26,718 nucleotides of DNA, taken from NCBI GenBank assembly GCA_027596075.1, contig JADGJC010000447.1:1-26718 (forward strand). Reading direction: 5' to 3'. Source of the DNA: Rhizophlyctis rosea. Its lineage: Eukaryota; Chytridiomycota; Chytridiomycetes; Rhizophlyctidales; Rhizophlyctidaceae. Under the pieces are notes generated by a model. It was not told the origin of the DNA and made no database searches. It saw only the letters and a list, made by a program, of their open reading frames with translations. A program made the position numbers and the translations under genes. Positions 1 through 9,723 of the stretch are shown one piece after another. Numbering within the stretch: position 1 is the first letter of the stretch; each line of letters opens with the position of its first letter.

Positions 1-225
1 ATCTCAATATACATCCAAACAGTTAACTTTTATCGTTGCATTTGAGTGTGTATTGCTACCAAGCAGGTCTATTGACCGGCATCCTAGGTCCGCATCCCTG
101 CAATGCTTCCCGTAGCAACAGATCACTCGAAGTACTCACACCATTGGACACACAGTTTGGGATGACAGCATGCAGACCGTATCGGTCAACGAAGTTTGAA
201 ACAGGGGCAGGCGCTATGATTAAAC

Positions 226-507
226 TTAGTGGCCATTAGAGCTACCTGGTTGTCTTGTGTCTGGGTCCACTTGCTTCGTATGGTCATCTTCGTCTTCTTC
301 CTCTTCTTCTTCACCTGGTAGGCTATAAGCATAACCTTTCAATCCGACTCTTTTCCATCGCCACCAGGCCTTCACTGACCTCCCGTCCACCCTGGAAGAA
401 CGTGCACCCCGCCAGTAATCCGTTTGTAATTCTAGCAATTGTTCCTTTCTCTCAGCATTGAATGAAACCGGAGCTGGAGCAGTCTTCGCTGCGTTCTGTG
501 AATCCAT
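226..507 (-). CDS. Small acidic-tailed protein, unknown function
   Basis: This open frame of 93 codons starts at a true ATG, with an in-frame TGA about 24 bases upstream, so the start is well bounded. The predicted protein has a basic, aromatic middle (residues about 15-60, including a Trp-Trp pair followed by Lys/Arg) and then an acidic run of about ten Glu/Asp at residues 66-75. The acidic run comes from a CTT/CTC-rich stretch on the plus strand near 285-312. A TATATA-like element lies only about 15 bases before the ATG, which is too close for a normal promoter. The basic-then-acidic layout would suit a nucleic-acid or histone binding protein, but that is inference. No family is recognised. 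It could also be a chance open frame. Confidence 0.35.
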   Translation of the reverse strand: MDSQNAAKTAPAPVSFNAERKEQLLELQTDYWRGARSSRVDGRSVKAWWRWKRVGLKGYAYSLPGEEEEEEDEDDHTKQVDPDTRQPGSSNGH

Positions 508-2490
508 AGTACTTCTATATAATGAAATTCAGGTGATATGCGTAGATGCCACCCCACGGAAGTTGGTGAATTGTAAAATAACACGAATCGCCTGCGCAAA
601 GTTGATGTAACCTTCCCCATCCTTGAAGAAGTTGCTCGGATCTGGGAGCAGGCGGATGGGAGTTCGAGTGGGGAAACTGGATGCACTTGGGCTGATATGG
701 ACATAATTTTCTGAACAATGGAGTGCCACCCCACAAAAGAAGATTGTTGCAATTGTGCCGAAAGGGGCATGGTGACAGTGGTGTAGAAGAAAGGAATGTG
801 TCCGGAATGCGAAAATTGGGGGAGTTGGGGTCCAAAGTGTCAATTGAAGGAACGTATTCACATGGGGCGAGAAGATTGCAGAATTTGCCAACACAGAAGT
901 GATCCAGCAGGAGCGTGAAGGATGCGGGGGGTGTTCACTGCCATTGTATGTGCCTGTGACGGCTTCGGCAGTTTAATGGAAAGCCACGAGCGTTCAGCGT
1001 CAAACGCGTCGAGTATATGCGAAGGTTGCAATTGTTTCTGTCGACAGCAACAAGTTGCTGCATAGGACGTTTGTATGATCGAGAACGGCACAAATCTCAT
1101 TCGAGACTTTTGCTGAGTGTTTTCAGGGCAATGGAAGTTCATCAAAGCGGCCGCTTGCTCCATATTTGCTGGAGTAGAATCCTATAATACCACCTAGCTG
1201 TCAATGGTTCCCAAGCTGTCATTGGCTCACTTTGCATGGAGCTGACATGGCTTCTCCGCCGTCGTTCATCTCTCTGCCGTGACAAGTTCACCAGTGGCAT
1301 GATCAGTTTCAATCAAGCGAATCACATCAACATGTAGTGGAAATCAGACCCGTGGCGCAGTCAATATGACTGTGCCTCCGTCAAAATGGCTTACCCAACT
1401 TGTCAGGTGGGATGGTAAAATATGCAAAAAACGTGCAATTCATCCCATTCATGTTGGATAGACACCCATTTATGATTCCGAAGCTATGAGATGCATGCTC
1501 AATGTTGAAAGAGCTGCAACATTGCCGGAGGCGCACAAAGTTTAGAAGCTTGAAATCGAACGCGCACTCCCTACTGATGTCTTCCCGTCGTCGATCTCGC
1601 TGCTCCTTTGGTTTGTTTTTCAAGCTTCCAATTTCCCCACGGTGTCTTGGTTGGTGCCAGCTTGCGCACTCTTGTCTCATAGCCCCTTTCTGTCCAATAG
1701 TGCATGGAGTGAGGATTCAGCTGTTCCGGTAGTTTCCGCTCGTCTCCACAAACCCCTCGCGCCTCCTTACCGTCAAAAATCCCAACAGTCTGTTTTAAGA
1801 CACCTAGGACCGGAGTCAGAAGAGTATGCACACAGCGCAAACTTTTCTATCTGAAATGCTCCCGACAGCTTGTGGCGATTGCGCGGGTCGCGCATACAAC
1901 ATCGCTGGACTTGAAAGTCCGCTTGATTGCTTTGAGGGTCAGCCCCGCCATTGTTCGACTTCATGTCAAACCTCCGCAGTTGCCTCGTCTTTGGCAACCA
2001 ACCGTATGGACTACACTTTGACAGCAAGCACATGAAACTGACACTAGAGTCGGACATGCCGTAGGCTGCAAGACACGCAGACGCGGTTGACTGCCTCTTT
2101 CACGCACTTTGGACGGCATCATCTACTGACTGCTAAGCGTTGGGGAGAGCTCTTCTTCAAAATTTGCCCTCCTGGCGTTATCAATTACTCTTTGAGTGGT
2201 CCGCTTAATCCGCAATGCTGAAACAGCAGGATAGAGAACGCCCCACAGAAGGGGGTTATCTGCAGAAGTGGTCTGGACTCTGCACATTGCACAACTGCTG
2301 TACGGCAACCAATTCCATCAAGTTTGACAGGCGCCGTACATTTCGCTTTCAGGTGACATCTCTGCTTAGCGACGTTATCTCAGAGTCTCAGACTTTGACG
2401 CATTCTCATGTGGTCCTTTCTCTGACTTCCGAAGGGCGTGCACTATGCGTGGACAGATAGAATGCATGGGTTTGACGGATGGTGGAGGGG
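508..2490. other. Long stretch without a convincing gene
   Basis: Several overlapping open frames of 60-120 codons occur on both strands, but none shows a recognisable domain, a consistent intron pattern or a clear start. A 20-base block at about 1964-1983 recurs once, inverted and with one mismatch, at about 18150-18169. It gives the peptide RQLRRFD on opposite strands at the two places, so part of this stretch may be relic sequence related to the 18 kb region. Confidence 0.4.
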
Positions 2491-2496
2491 TTTGGC

Positions 2497-2504
2497 TATA
2501 AAAA
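2497..2504 (+). promoter_or_regulatory. TATA box of the surface-protein gene
   Basis: TATAAAAA lies 98 bases upstream of the ATG at 2595. The 5' leader after it is pyrimidine-rich with CACC motifs, and the start context is TCACCATGA. The spacing is right for a transcription start near 2525-2535. Confidence 0.7.
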
Positions 2505-2594
2505 GAGCTGACCCCATCGACATCTTTTGAAGTGCATCCGACGCTTCCGCCCACCAACACCCCTAAAACCATCCTCTCATCTCTCACCTTCACC

Positions 2595-4335
2595 ATGAAG
2601 TTCGGTCCCGCCTTCTTCGCCCTCATCGGCGCTGCATTCGCTGCTGATGACTTGAACACGCAGTCCATCACCACCACCAGCTCCAACTGCAACAACCCCA
2701 TCAGTCTCACAAGCGCAACCGAGACGTTCCCCTATGCACCGGTGTTGCAGGTCGTGCCCACGGATGGCATTTCAACCAACACCAAGCAATCCGGTTTGGC
2801 CAGCACCAACCAGCTCCGTATCGCCTTTTTGGTGGACAAGGATGTTGCTGGTCGTGTCATGACCTTCTCCGCAAAGGATGGCTGCACTTCTAGTGACAAG
2901 ATCAAGGTAAGACATTGTGATGATTGCGCAACTTAACGTATTTGCGCACATTTGCTGATCCAAATTCCTTTAGGTCACCAAAACGGCCTCCGACTGCAGC
3001 ATTCAGCTTCTCATCGATCGTGCCGATCTCAAGAACTGTTTCACCGAAACGGTCACAACAACCACTACAGGCAGCACCTACAGTTATGCCGGCAACCTCA
3101 AGCTCGATGTGACTGACACCGTCTCTCCAGTCGGTGGCACCGCTTACACCCGGAAGGACACCATGACCTACCCCGTCTCCATCACCGTCGTCGGCTCCAA
3201 CAAGGATGTCAACAAATCCACTGAACAAGACGTAACCATCACTCCAGAATGGAAAGTTACGTCTCAAACCTTCAACCCCTCCACCAAAACCTTCGAAATC
3301 GGCGTCACATCCGAAATCGAATGGCCCTTCCAAGTCTCCCTCGACACCAGCAAATACTCCGTCGCAGGCCTCGAAGCCCTCTCACCCTTCGGCCAACAAC
3401 TCGGTATGGACTGCCCACAAACCCCCAACTCCAAATGTCTCCAAAACTGGTCCCTCCTCTACCGCGTCAACACCAACAACTGCAACACCATCAGCTCTCA
3501 GGCCCTCAGTGTCGCCTACGCGTCTTGCCGTCAACTGGATACGTCTAAAACGTCCTGCCATGTGGACGACTCTGGCTTGCGCACACTCGGCATGAAGATC
3601 CAATCCGACAGCACCTGTTCCACGGTGTCCGTCTCGATCAAAGACGTCCAACCGGAAATGATCATCAACAGCGTTGCAACCTCTCTTGGGAACACCAACC
3701 TCCTCCGTATGACGGACTGGTACATCCACATCACGACCACGAAGCTCGCGCAGATCGGTCAAGTGGTTACGATCCCTAACTTGTACATCACGGCCGCAAA
3801 CACCAATGAGAAGTTATGGCTGGTGCAGAATCATGTTCCTTCCGCATTAGCGCTGCGCGATTGGAACAAATGGCAGTGCAACAACGTTGATCCTACCAAC
3901 ACCTATTGCCGTATCTTTGCTTCCATTGACGACCCTGACTTCTGGAAGGAGGGGTTGTCCACTACGCCGGGCTCTGCTGGTTCGTACGGTATTCTCCAAT
4001 CCGGTAAATCCACCACCTACACCTTCCACGCCGACCTAGAGTACCAAGGGAAGGGTACCGCGATCTACCGTCGTCACCTTGTTGCTCGGGCTGATGTTTC
4101 TGGTGGTAGTGCTACGCGCAACGTCACGCTTGACGCCAGCAACTACGTTGCGCAGTTCAAGCATGATGGTTCGATGGAGGGTTCTAGCTCTGGTGGGTTG
4201 GGCGCTGGTGCTATTGGTGGTATTGTTGCGGCTGGGTTGGTAGCTGTTGGTGCTGTTGTTGGTGGATCGATCATGCACAGGAGGAGGAAGGCCGCGGCCG
4301 CCGGTGCTAAGGCTGTGGAGGAGATCAAAGCTTAG
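2595..4335 (+). CDS. Secreted, C-terminally membrane-anchored surface glycoprotein (two exons)
   Basis: Exons are 2595-2906 and 2974-4335. The 67-bp intron (2907-2973) starts GTAAGA, has a GCTGAT branch-like site and ends TTTAG, and splicing keeps phase 0. The product is 557 residues. It begins with a classical signal peptide (MKFGPAFFALIGAAFA, cleavage about residue 17), continues as a long Ser/Thr/Asn-rich ectodomain with many cysteines and several N-x-S/T sequons, and ends with a Gly/Ala/Val transmembrane segment (about residues 513-537), a basic stop-transfer HRRRK and a 19-residue cytosolic tail. A dibasic RR near residue 482 could be a Kex2-type site. Fungal proteins of this plan sit on the cell surface. 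No named domain is recognised, so adhesion or wall sensing is only inference. Codon use is strongly C-ending, typical of a well-expressed gene, and contrasts with the decayed DNA downstream. Confidence 0.9.
2907..2973 (+). other. Intron of the surface-protein gene
   Basis: A 67-bp GT-AG intron: donor GTAAGA after codon 104, branch-like TTTGCTGATCC about 15 bases before the TTTAG acceptor. Without splicing the frame closes at 2936, so removal is required for the 557-residue product. Confidence 0.9.
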
Positions 4336-5199
4336 GCTCTCCGTTTATGGTGTAGAGTAGTGTATTCCAATGCGGGCATTGGTTGCTGAATTAGCTGATG
4401 ATTTAGTTGTTTTCTTATGTATTTTCTATTTCTCTTTTGTTCATTTCCGTTGACCTTTTGATTTCCTACCATGTCTAATTATGAAACACTTGAAATACAT
4501 CGTGTTCAACCTGAAATTGCGGCAGTGATGCAGTTTCGCGAATGGACAGTATTCAGGCACGCATGAAGAATTCAACACGAATGGTGTGATCAAGCCCAGG
4601 GGGGATGCATGGGCATGATTCGCACTTTCATTGAATGCAAATATGAGCTCGGTACCATAGCCTACACTTCGCGGTCATTAGCTCAAACACTTATAAAAGT
4701 AGGTGCTACACACAAGGAGGTACAAGGCGCACGCGGCAAATTCGCTCCGCATCTCATGGCGACGTCGTCATCTCTTTTGAAAATTAACAAACAATATGGG
4801 TTGAAATGAAGGAAAGAGCTCAACCACGACTGCGAGCATGCTCCCTTCCTATATATTCTAAATGAAAGCATGACTTTGGTGAGGCCTGTGGCACGTTTTC
4901 AAAGTTGGCACGTTGTCGTGCTTTGCCAGGGAGTTGTTTGAGGAAAAGAGAAAGTGGGAGGGAGGGAGGTCGGAGCGATGATCACGAGGATGGTAACAGG
5001 TCGGCTGCGCTTCGGTGTAAGATCTCTCTGCTTTTCAAAGTTTACATACATTAGCAATAAAGTGACTGCCTCCCCGCCCATATGTTATACCGACCTTATC
5101 TTTCCAGCTCCTTAACAATCCTTGAGGCGCTCTTGCGATGCAACCCCATCATCAACCGTTGATCATTCAAGACATCGTGATATGCGTCCTTGGCCCGAG
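4336..5199. other. Intergenic, no gene seen
   Basis: The interval lies between the plus-strand surface-protein gene and the minus-strand TPR gene, so the two genes converge here. It is A+T-rich just after the stop codon, as expected for a 3' UTR. Only short open frames without recognisable features occur. Confidence 0.5.
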
Positions 5200-6824
5200 C
5201 TAGTCCCACCAAGCTGCTGACGTCGCAGAAATTTTGCCTCCAGACTTCCGAACAGTTTTAGACGCCGCTTGCAGGTTATAGTAACGGAGCTGCCTTTTGT
5301 AAAGGGCCTCCAGCTCCCAGTTGAGTTTGACTAATCTAACAAATCCCTTTTGTGGAGCTTCAGCTTGTGCCGTATCTTCTGCTTCAATATCCGGATCTAT
5401 CTTCCTCTCTGCCATGTCGAGAGATCCGTCAAAGCCCACTTTAGCCGGTTTATTTGAGGACTTAATCTTTCCAAGTGTTGAAGATAAGGTATCTGCGCCC
5501 TATTTGAATTACTTCTCAACAACACATAGATATTGAAGAGGTCCCGCAAGGATCTGGTGATTTCTGGATCGTCCCGGCCTACGAGCTTGTCTCGTCCCTT
5601 GAAACAATCCCAAACGAGCGACTCTGCCTTTGCGTATCGCTTCTGAGCACAATGCACTTCCGCCAACCTCTCCTTCAATATGAGTGTGTCCAAATCATCT
5701 CTTCCCGGCGGTGATTCCTTTTTAGCTAAACATTCCAGATGTATCTTCTCAGCTACCTCATAATCCCCGATCTGTTGGTAGAAGACAGCGGCCTCCTCCA
5801 TGTCAGTGAGAAGCTCCCGGTTCACTATCCATTTGACAAGTAGGGAGCGTATGAGGTTGTCGAGAACACCGAATCCCACTGTATCCCGTATGCTCTGACG
5901 GATGGCTCCCAAATCTTCCTCCTTCGTGGCACAGCTGTCCTCTGACCTAATCGTTTCGAGGGTTTTTTGGAAGATTCTGGGATCCTTCCGGAGGGCGAGG
6001 CGGATATGTTTAAGTTCCACGGGAGCAAGGGCGATGTCGAATCTGGACTTGGTATGAACGGAGGCGTACATCTCAAAAACGCACCAGGCGCGCGTAAGGG
6101 TGATGGGGTTGTTCCAAGGATGCATTACCATCAAGACTTGATGGATTGCGTCAATCGTGCCAATGAAAGTTGTTTGTAATCAGTCTGCCGACATGGACTT
6201 TCTTTCTGTTTGCGGTAGGGAGAACAAATCAATCCAAATGATAATGTCCGTCTCTGCTGGCGTAAAGTGGGCGACGAGGGTATCGACCATATACAGGAAC
6301 ATGTGTTGCCACGAGTGACTGATGAACCACTTGGCTCTTCCAACAACGTCCGGAGTTTGGAGGGCAAGGAGGTCACACACCAAAAGGGTAGGATCTTTAT
6401 GGACGTTCGTACTTGGAGGTGAAAAGCGGCCACTTCTGATATGAGGTATGAGGAAATGTTTGCAGACGTCGGCAGTGGTTCGCTTGTACAGATTGCGTGG
6501 CCCACCCCATTGCTGGATCAGAGTTTGGAGGTATGAAAGACGGATGCCGCGGAGAGGCAGAGGAGTCTGGACCTTGATGGAAGCAGTTGATGGGTTTGTT
6601 GGTGCTGCAAGGGAATCAATGGAAGCGGAAGCTGATGGGGAGGTTGTGGCGAGATCGATGGCAGCGGGAAATGATTTGATACCGGCGTTCGTAGCGTTTG
6701 AACCAGCTGCACCAGGGGTTAGGCCGGTGGAAGTGATGGATGGATCGCCGGATGGGGACACCACTAGAGGAAGGAGCTTGGCACGGTGTTTGAGAAAAAT
6801 GCTCGTTTCATCGGTCTCAAGCAT
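5200..6824 (-). pseudogene. FISHSW/WID module plus TPR protein, interrupted by TGA and a frameshift
   Basis: The frame starts at ATG 6824. Order: Ser/Thr/Ala-rich linker (1-95); YKRTTADVC (113-121); FISHSW (167-172); WIDLFSLPQ (197-205); an in-frame TGA at codon 215 (6180-6182); HPWNNPITLTRAWCVFE (235-251); a helical region; two kinesin-light-chain-type TPRs (about 341-370 and 381-415). The frame then ends at 5397, but a coding-like frame shifted by one continues to 5200, so an indel lies near 5470-5520. The TGA sits where this family would carry Trp (SAD-W-LQTTF), one G-to-A change from TGG. FISHSW plus TRAWCVFE recalls the box 1 and WC..EL motifs of TIR domains, and joined to TPRs it suggests a sensor or scaffold. 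That role is inference. No intron with correct phase removes either lesion. A sequencing error remains possible. Confidence 0.75.
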
Positions 6825-6876
6825 GGCTGAACCTGCAATGACGAGTGGGGAACAGTTTCAGTATTTGCAGAAGACG

Positions 6877-7092
6877 TTAGTTATCAACATACCATGAAGA
6901 AGATGCCTTTCTGAATGCTTGGACTTCGCCAACATTATCAAACTGAATGGTATATCCAACAGTACGTTGAATGAGACTTACAGCGTCAATTCTGTTTCCT
7001 CCCTCGGCCAATGGTTCGTGTTGGAACGGTCTGCGCTCCGTCTCAACAAGTGCAGAAACTTTGGATTGAAGAACGTGTGGCTGTCCCAACAA
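6877..7092 (-). CDS. Possible upstream exon(s) or separate small gene
   Basis: A minus-strand open stretch gives coding-like peptide, for example QHEPLAEGGNRIDA and FDNVGEVQAFRKASSSW. It contains a candidate 39-bp GTAAGT...CAG intron. It is followed, right after ASSS, by a GTATGT donor, a CTAAC branch and a CATTGCAG acceptor (about 6830-6888) directly before the ATG of the TPR gene. That makes it a plausible 5' exon of that gene. However, joining at these sites puts ATG 6824 out of frame, so either this is a non-coding leader, the junction differs, or the frame has decayed. A minus-strand TATATAA lies near 7269-7276. Confidence 0.25.
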   Translation of the reverse strand: MLGQPHVLQSKVSALVETERRPFQHEPLAEGGNRIDAVSLIQRTVGYTIQFDNVGEVQAFRKASSSWYVDN

Positions 7093-7444
7093 ACGTTTTG
7101 ACTGGGGTGGAGACTGTTTTGCACGCTATCTGCTGTAAACGGGATACACAAGCTGTCTCATTTTGGTAGAAGCTTCAGCCTTATGCTGTACCCGAGCAAA
7201 ACTGAAGCTGGAAGAAGGAACAGTCACGGAAGGTGGCCTCACATGAAGTCGTGCTCTAGAGATATTGGGTTATATAGCCATGTATGGCTAAACTTGTCCA
7301 GCTACACGACAACCCACTTCAACACTTGCGTATCTGAGAATAAGATGTAAACAACACGTCACGGTACGTGATGGCCCCCCACCAGTCCAGTTCTGATGCC
7401 AGCAGTGCGAAATGATCGATGTTGACAGTCACCACCAATGCAAG
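7093..7444. other. Short intergenic stretch
   Basis: It lies between the possible upstream exon of the TPR gene and the decayed paralogue. If the paralogue had a second exon it should lie here on the minus strand, but I find no recognisable counterpart of the C-terminal FLDVFANW region. A TATATAA on the minus strand near 7269-7276 is the only regulatory-looking site. Confidence 0.35.
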
Positions 7445-7856
7445 CTAACGCAGCGACGTCAAGCTTCAATGCGTCCATAAGGGCAGCAAAATCGTGTAGC
7501 TGATCCTCCTGTGCTTAGATTTCTCCACATCTTTTTGCAGCACTCCGTAACAGTCTGTCCATGTCACGCTGTTGACTCCCCACCTCGTTCAAACGATGAG
7601 CCAACCTTCGCTCCTCCCTCAGACACTTTTGCTGCTTCTCATACAGTAACACGTGATCCGCTACTGCTCTAAACTGAATGACTTCCCTCACGGCAGCCAC
7701 CAATTCGCTGTTTGGTGCTCCGCGGTTAGCCTTTTCGGACTATTCCATCAGGACGCCGTTGACTGCTCTCCACATTTTCCGGCCATCAATGTTGTGACGT
7801 TTTAAGTCGTCTATGAGGTCATAGTCAATTGTGGATTGAGGTGTAGGTGCCGACAT
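7445..7856 (-). pseudogene. Decayed paralogue of the 21.3-22.4 kb coiled-coil gene (exon 1)
   Basis: From ATG 7856 the frame is co-linear with exon 1 of the gene at 22030-22440: YDLIDDLKRHNIDGRK matches YDLIRQLKERNFDDAK, LVAAVREVIQFRAVADH matches LLAGVREVIHCHAVAEH, REERRLAHRL matches QERRLAYVL, and EDQLHDFAALMDALKLDVAAL matches the end of that exon. Two stops interrupt this one frame with no shift: TAG at 7740-7742 and TAA at 7515-7517. The exon-end donor is also weak (GTGGTGAC in place of GTAAGTGA). No matching second exon is seen downstream. The match is by eye but continuous over about 135 codons. I read this as a pseudogene. An unrecognised tiny intron at each stop is unlikely because the alignment has no gap there. 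Confidence 0.8.
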
Positions 7857-8539
7857 TTTGTGAATGGTGACCGAAAGAGTATCATGTGAAATAGGGTTTT
7901 GTTTGAAAAACTTGAACAAGAATATGTCCTCTGTTGGGGAATACCGGACGCGATAGTTGCGGAGAGATCGACTGATCCGACTGATTACGAGAGCCACGTG
8001 TCAGCACTCAATCCACATCTTGTAAACACAAACACTGACATGAACACTGGGCGTTTTGCCTCAATCGGTTTCCGTGCAGGCGGTCGCCGATGCAGGCCTG
8101 TTGAGTGCTCCTGGCGTGCGCTCCAGGGGCCCATTGAAAAACACAACTGCATATGGTGATTTCCGCGAACCGAGCATCGGCCGTTGTGGTGTGGAAAAAT
8201 CCTAGGCTGGGGGTGTGGCCACTGACGCAACTATAGACCATTACATATATTGACAAACGAAATATCAGCATTTTGGGCTGCAAAACCATCATGTTTTTCG
8301 TCCTGAGATGTTCAATTACCATTTGAAACAACATTATTCTTGAAACCCCCGACGCGATTTCTCTTTTCCATTTATTCGCTGAGAGTGATATACAATACTT
8401 TTGGCCAGTCTACTATTTACTTTATGTACATGAGATACCAGCTAGAGTCATATGATGAGGCTCCCCATGATTCCGACCAGCGGTCTCCCACCCACTTTCC
8501 TGCTTATAGCCTTTAAACAGGATTCAGGAAACGCCACTA
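7857..8539. other. Intergenic, no gene seen
   Basis: It contains the upstream flank of the decayed paralogue and short open frames only. An E-box-like CACGTG occurs near 7996. Nothing here aligns by eye with the tandem units further right. Confidence 0.4.
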
Positions 8540-8990
8540 TTCATGCTATGTATATCGTCTTGCGATACTCGCTTGCCGTCCAAAAAGAAAGTGACGCCGG
8601 GCGAGAGAGATCGTCTACTGCCCAACTTGCCTAGCGCTGGCTGCCTCCAAGGCAATCCAGTTGAGGCAAACCAAGTTTGTAGTGGTCGGGATGGGGTTAT
8701 GGTCAGAATTATACCAGCATTTGACTGCGACCTAACCGCAAAGATACACGTGCACCCAAGCAGGCCGACTTTGCCTTCCGATTCAGCATTCTTTGAATGA
8801 GTCAAACGGATGTCTAACGTTGTGCTCGACTTACCAGCTAGGCCTATCATTGCACCCAACGGCTAGAAGTGCAATTCCTTGCAAGAGAGATGAGGGGTCA
8901 TCAATCACTCAATAACAAGTCATTGTGCTAACTTCGGCTACATTGCGACATGGGTGTCAACTGCAACCTTGGGATGAGGCAGCGCCAGCC
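8540..8990 (-). repeat. Fragment of the tandem unit (outlying copy)
   Basis: Two anchors of the large tandem repeat occur here, closer together than in the full units. At about 8555-8600 the run around CGCTTGCCGTCCAAAAAG matches the FL-type exon relic seen at 12.9, 16.0 and 19.77 kb. At 8938-8985 CGACATGGGTGTCAACTGCAA matches about 14124-14150 and 16748-16775. The spacing is about 0.36 kb versus 0.75-1.2 kb in the full copies, so this is a shortened or deleted copy. It stands about 2.5 kb left of the main array, separated from it by the membrane-protein gene at 9.2-9.7 kb. Confidence 0.5.
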
Positions 8991-9190
8991 AATGTATGTG
9001 TCTAAATGCTCAGTCACCAGATCCAGCTGTCCGCATCAAAGCTCACCATCATTTGACGGAAATCATCCACTCGGTTCGGTTCATGAACATAACTTGCTAC
9101 TTGTTTATTTACAAAGTACCCCTGGTACACCCACTACGATGGGTCTGCCCGTGCGCGTCCGGCCATCCTTCCGCCCCTAACGCCCCTTCC

Positions 9191-9523
9191 TTATCTACCA
9201 GCGGACACTGATTGTGTATTGGATGAGGTATGTTGACTATGCGGTGCCGGCGCTTCCACGTCCACCACTCCTGGCGTATTAGCCTCATAGCGAGGAACTC
9301 CCGCTTCCAAATCCTCCACTGCCGGCGTATTCGTCTCATAGCGCGGAAGGTCATCTAAGGGGATTGATCCAGGTTCCGGTGGGGAGTAGACTGGAAGTAC
9401 CGGTACTTCAGTTAAGTGCTTTGGCTGCCGCGCACGCCGATTGCGGTAGCACCAAGAAACGAATGCTATGAGGAATATGAGGAATAGGACTATAGCGGTT
9501 ATTTGGGTGATGTATAGTGGCAT
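9191..9523 (-). CDS. Single-pass membrane protein with LPxY-type tail motifs (5' end uncertain)
   Basis: The first ATG of the frame is at 9523 and gives 110 residues: a strong hydrophobic segment (residues 8-24), a basic stop-transfer (CYRNRRARQ), then a Pro-rich cytosolic tail. The tail holds LPVY (43-46), LPRY (59-62) and VPRY (76-79). The last two start tandem 17-residue repeats (59-75 and 76-92). The frame stays open upstream of the ATG to a stop at 9721-9723 and reads as a Ser/Thr/Asn-rich, Cys-containing stalk (for example QTTSCQHTSTTWSNRTT). The real protein is therefore probably longer, with an N-terminal ectodomain and signal peptide on an exon I could not place. Stalk, TM and short tail is a common plan for fungal surface sensors. 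LPxY motifs bind WW domains of Nedd4/Rsp5-type ubiquitin ligases, so regulated endocytosis is a reasonable inference. Confidence 0.65.
   Translation of the reverse strand: MPLYITQITAIVLFLIFLIAFVSWCYRNRRARQPKHLTEVPVLPVYSPPEPGSIPLDDLPRYETNTPAVEDLEAGVPRYEANTPGVVDVEAPAPHSQHTSSNTQSVSAGR
9248..9349 (-). repeat. Tandem 51-bp coding repeat in the membrane-protein tail
   Basis: Two adjacent 51-base copies encode 17-residue repeats: LPRYETNTPAVEDLEAG then VPRYEANTPGVVDVEAP. The differences are mostly conservative, consistent with a duplication kept under selection. Each copy carries one [LV]PRYE motif. Confidence 0.75.
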
Positions 9524-9723
9524 GGTTGTTATAGTTGCGGAGGATGAGTTGAACGGTGTTTTGAGGTTGCTCAGCGGGCCGACGTTGTAAATGGGAGCCA
9601 ATGAAAGGAGGCTGGTGGTGCGATTCGACCAAGTGGTTGAGGTATGTTGGCAAGAGGTGGTTTGCGAGCAAGCATACGACGTGAGTGTGGTATGTGAGTG
9701 CGGTACGCCTTTTGATGAATTTT

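Noticed and set aside
226..507. Homeodomain-like helix 3 (VKAWWRWKR) in the small acidic protein
   Set aside because: The invariant Asn after W-F-x is missing and the distance from the first helix to the Trp pair is about 32 instead of 40 residues, so helix 2 cannot fit.
6180..6182. TGA as selenocysteine, or a genetic code with TGA as Trp
   Set aside because: The other genes in the window use TGG for Trp throughout (kinesin, surface protein), no SECIS-like context was looked for or seen, and a second lesion exists in the same gene.
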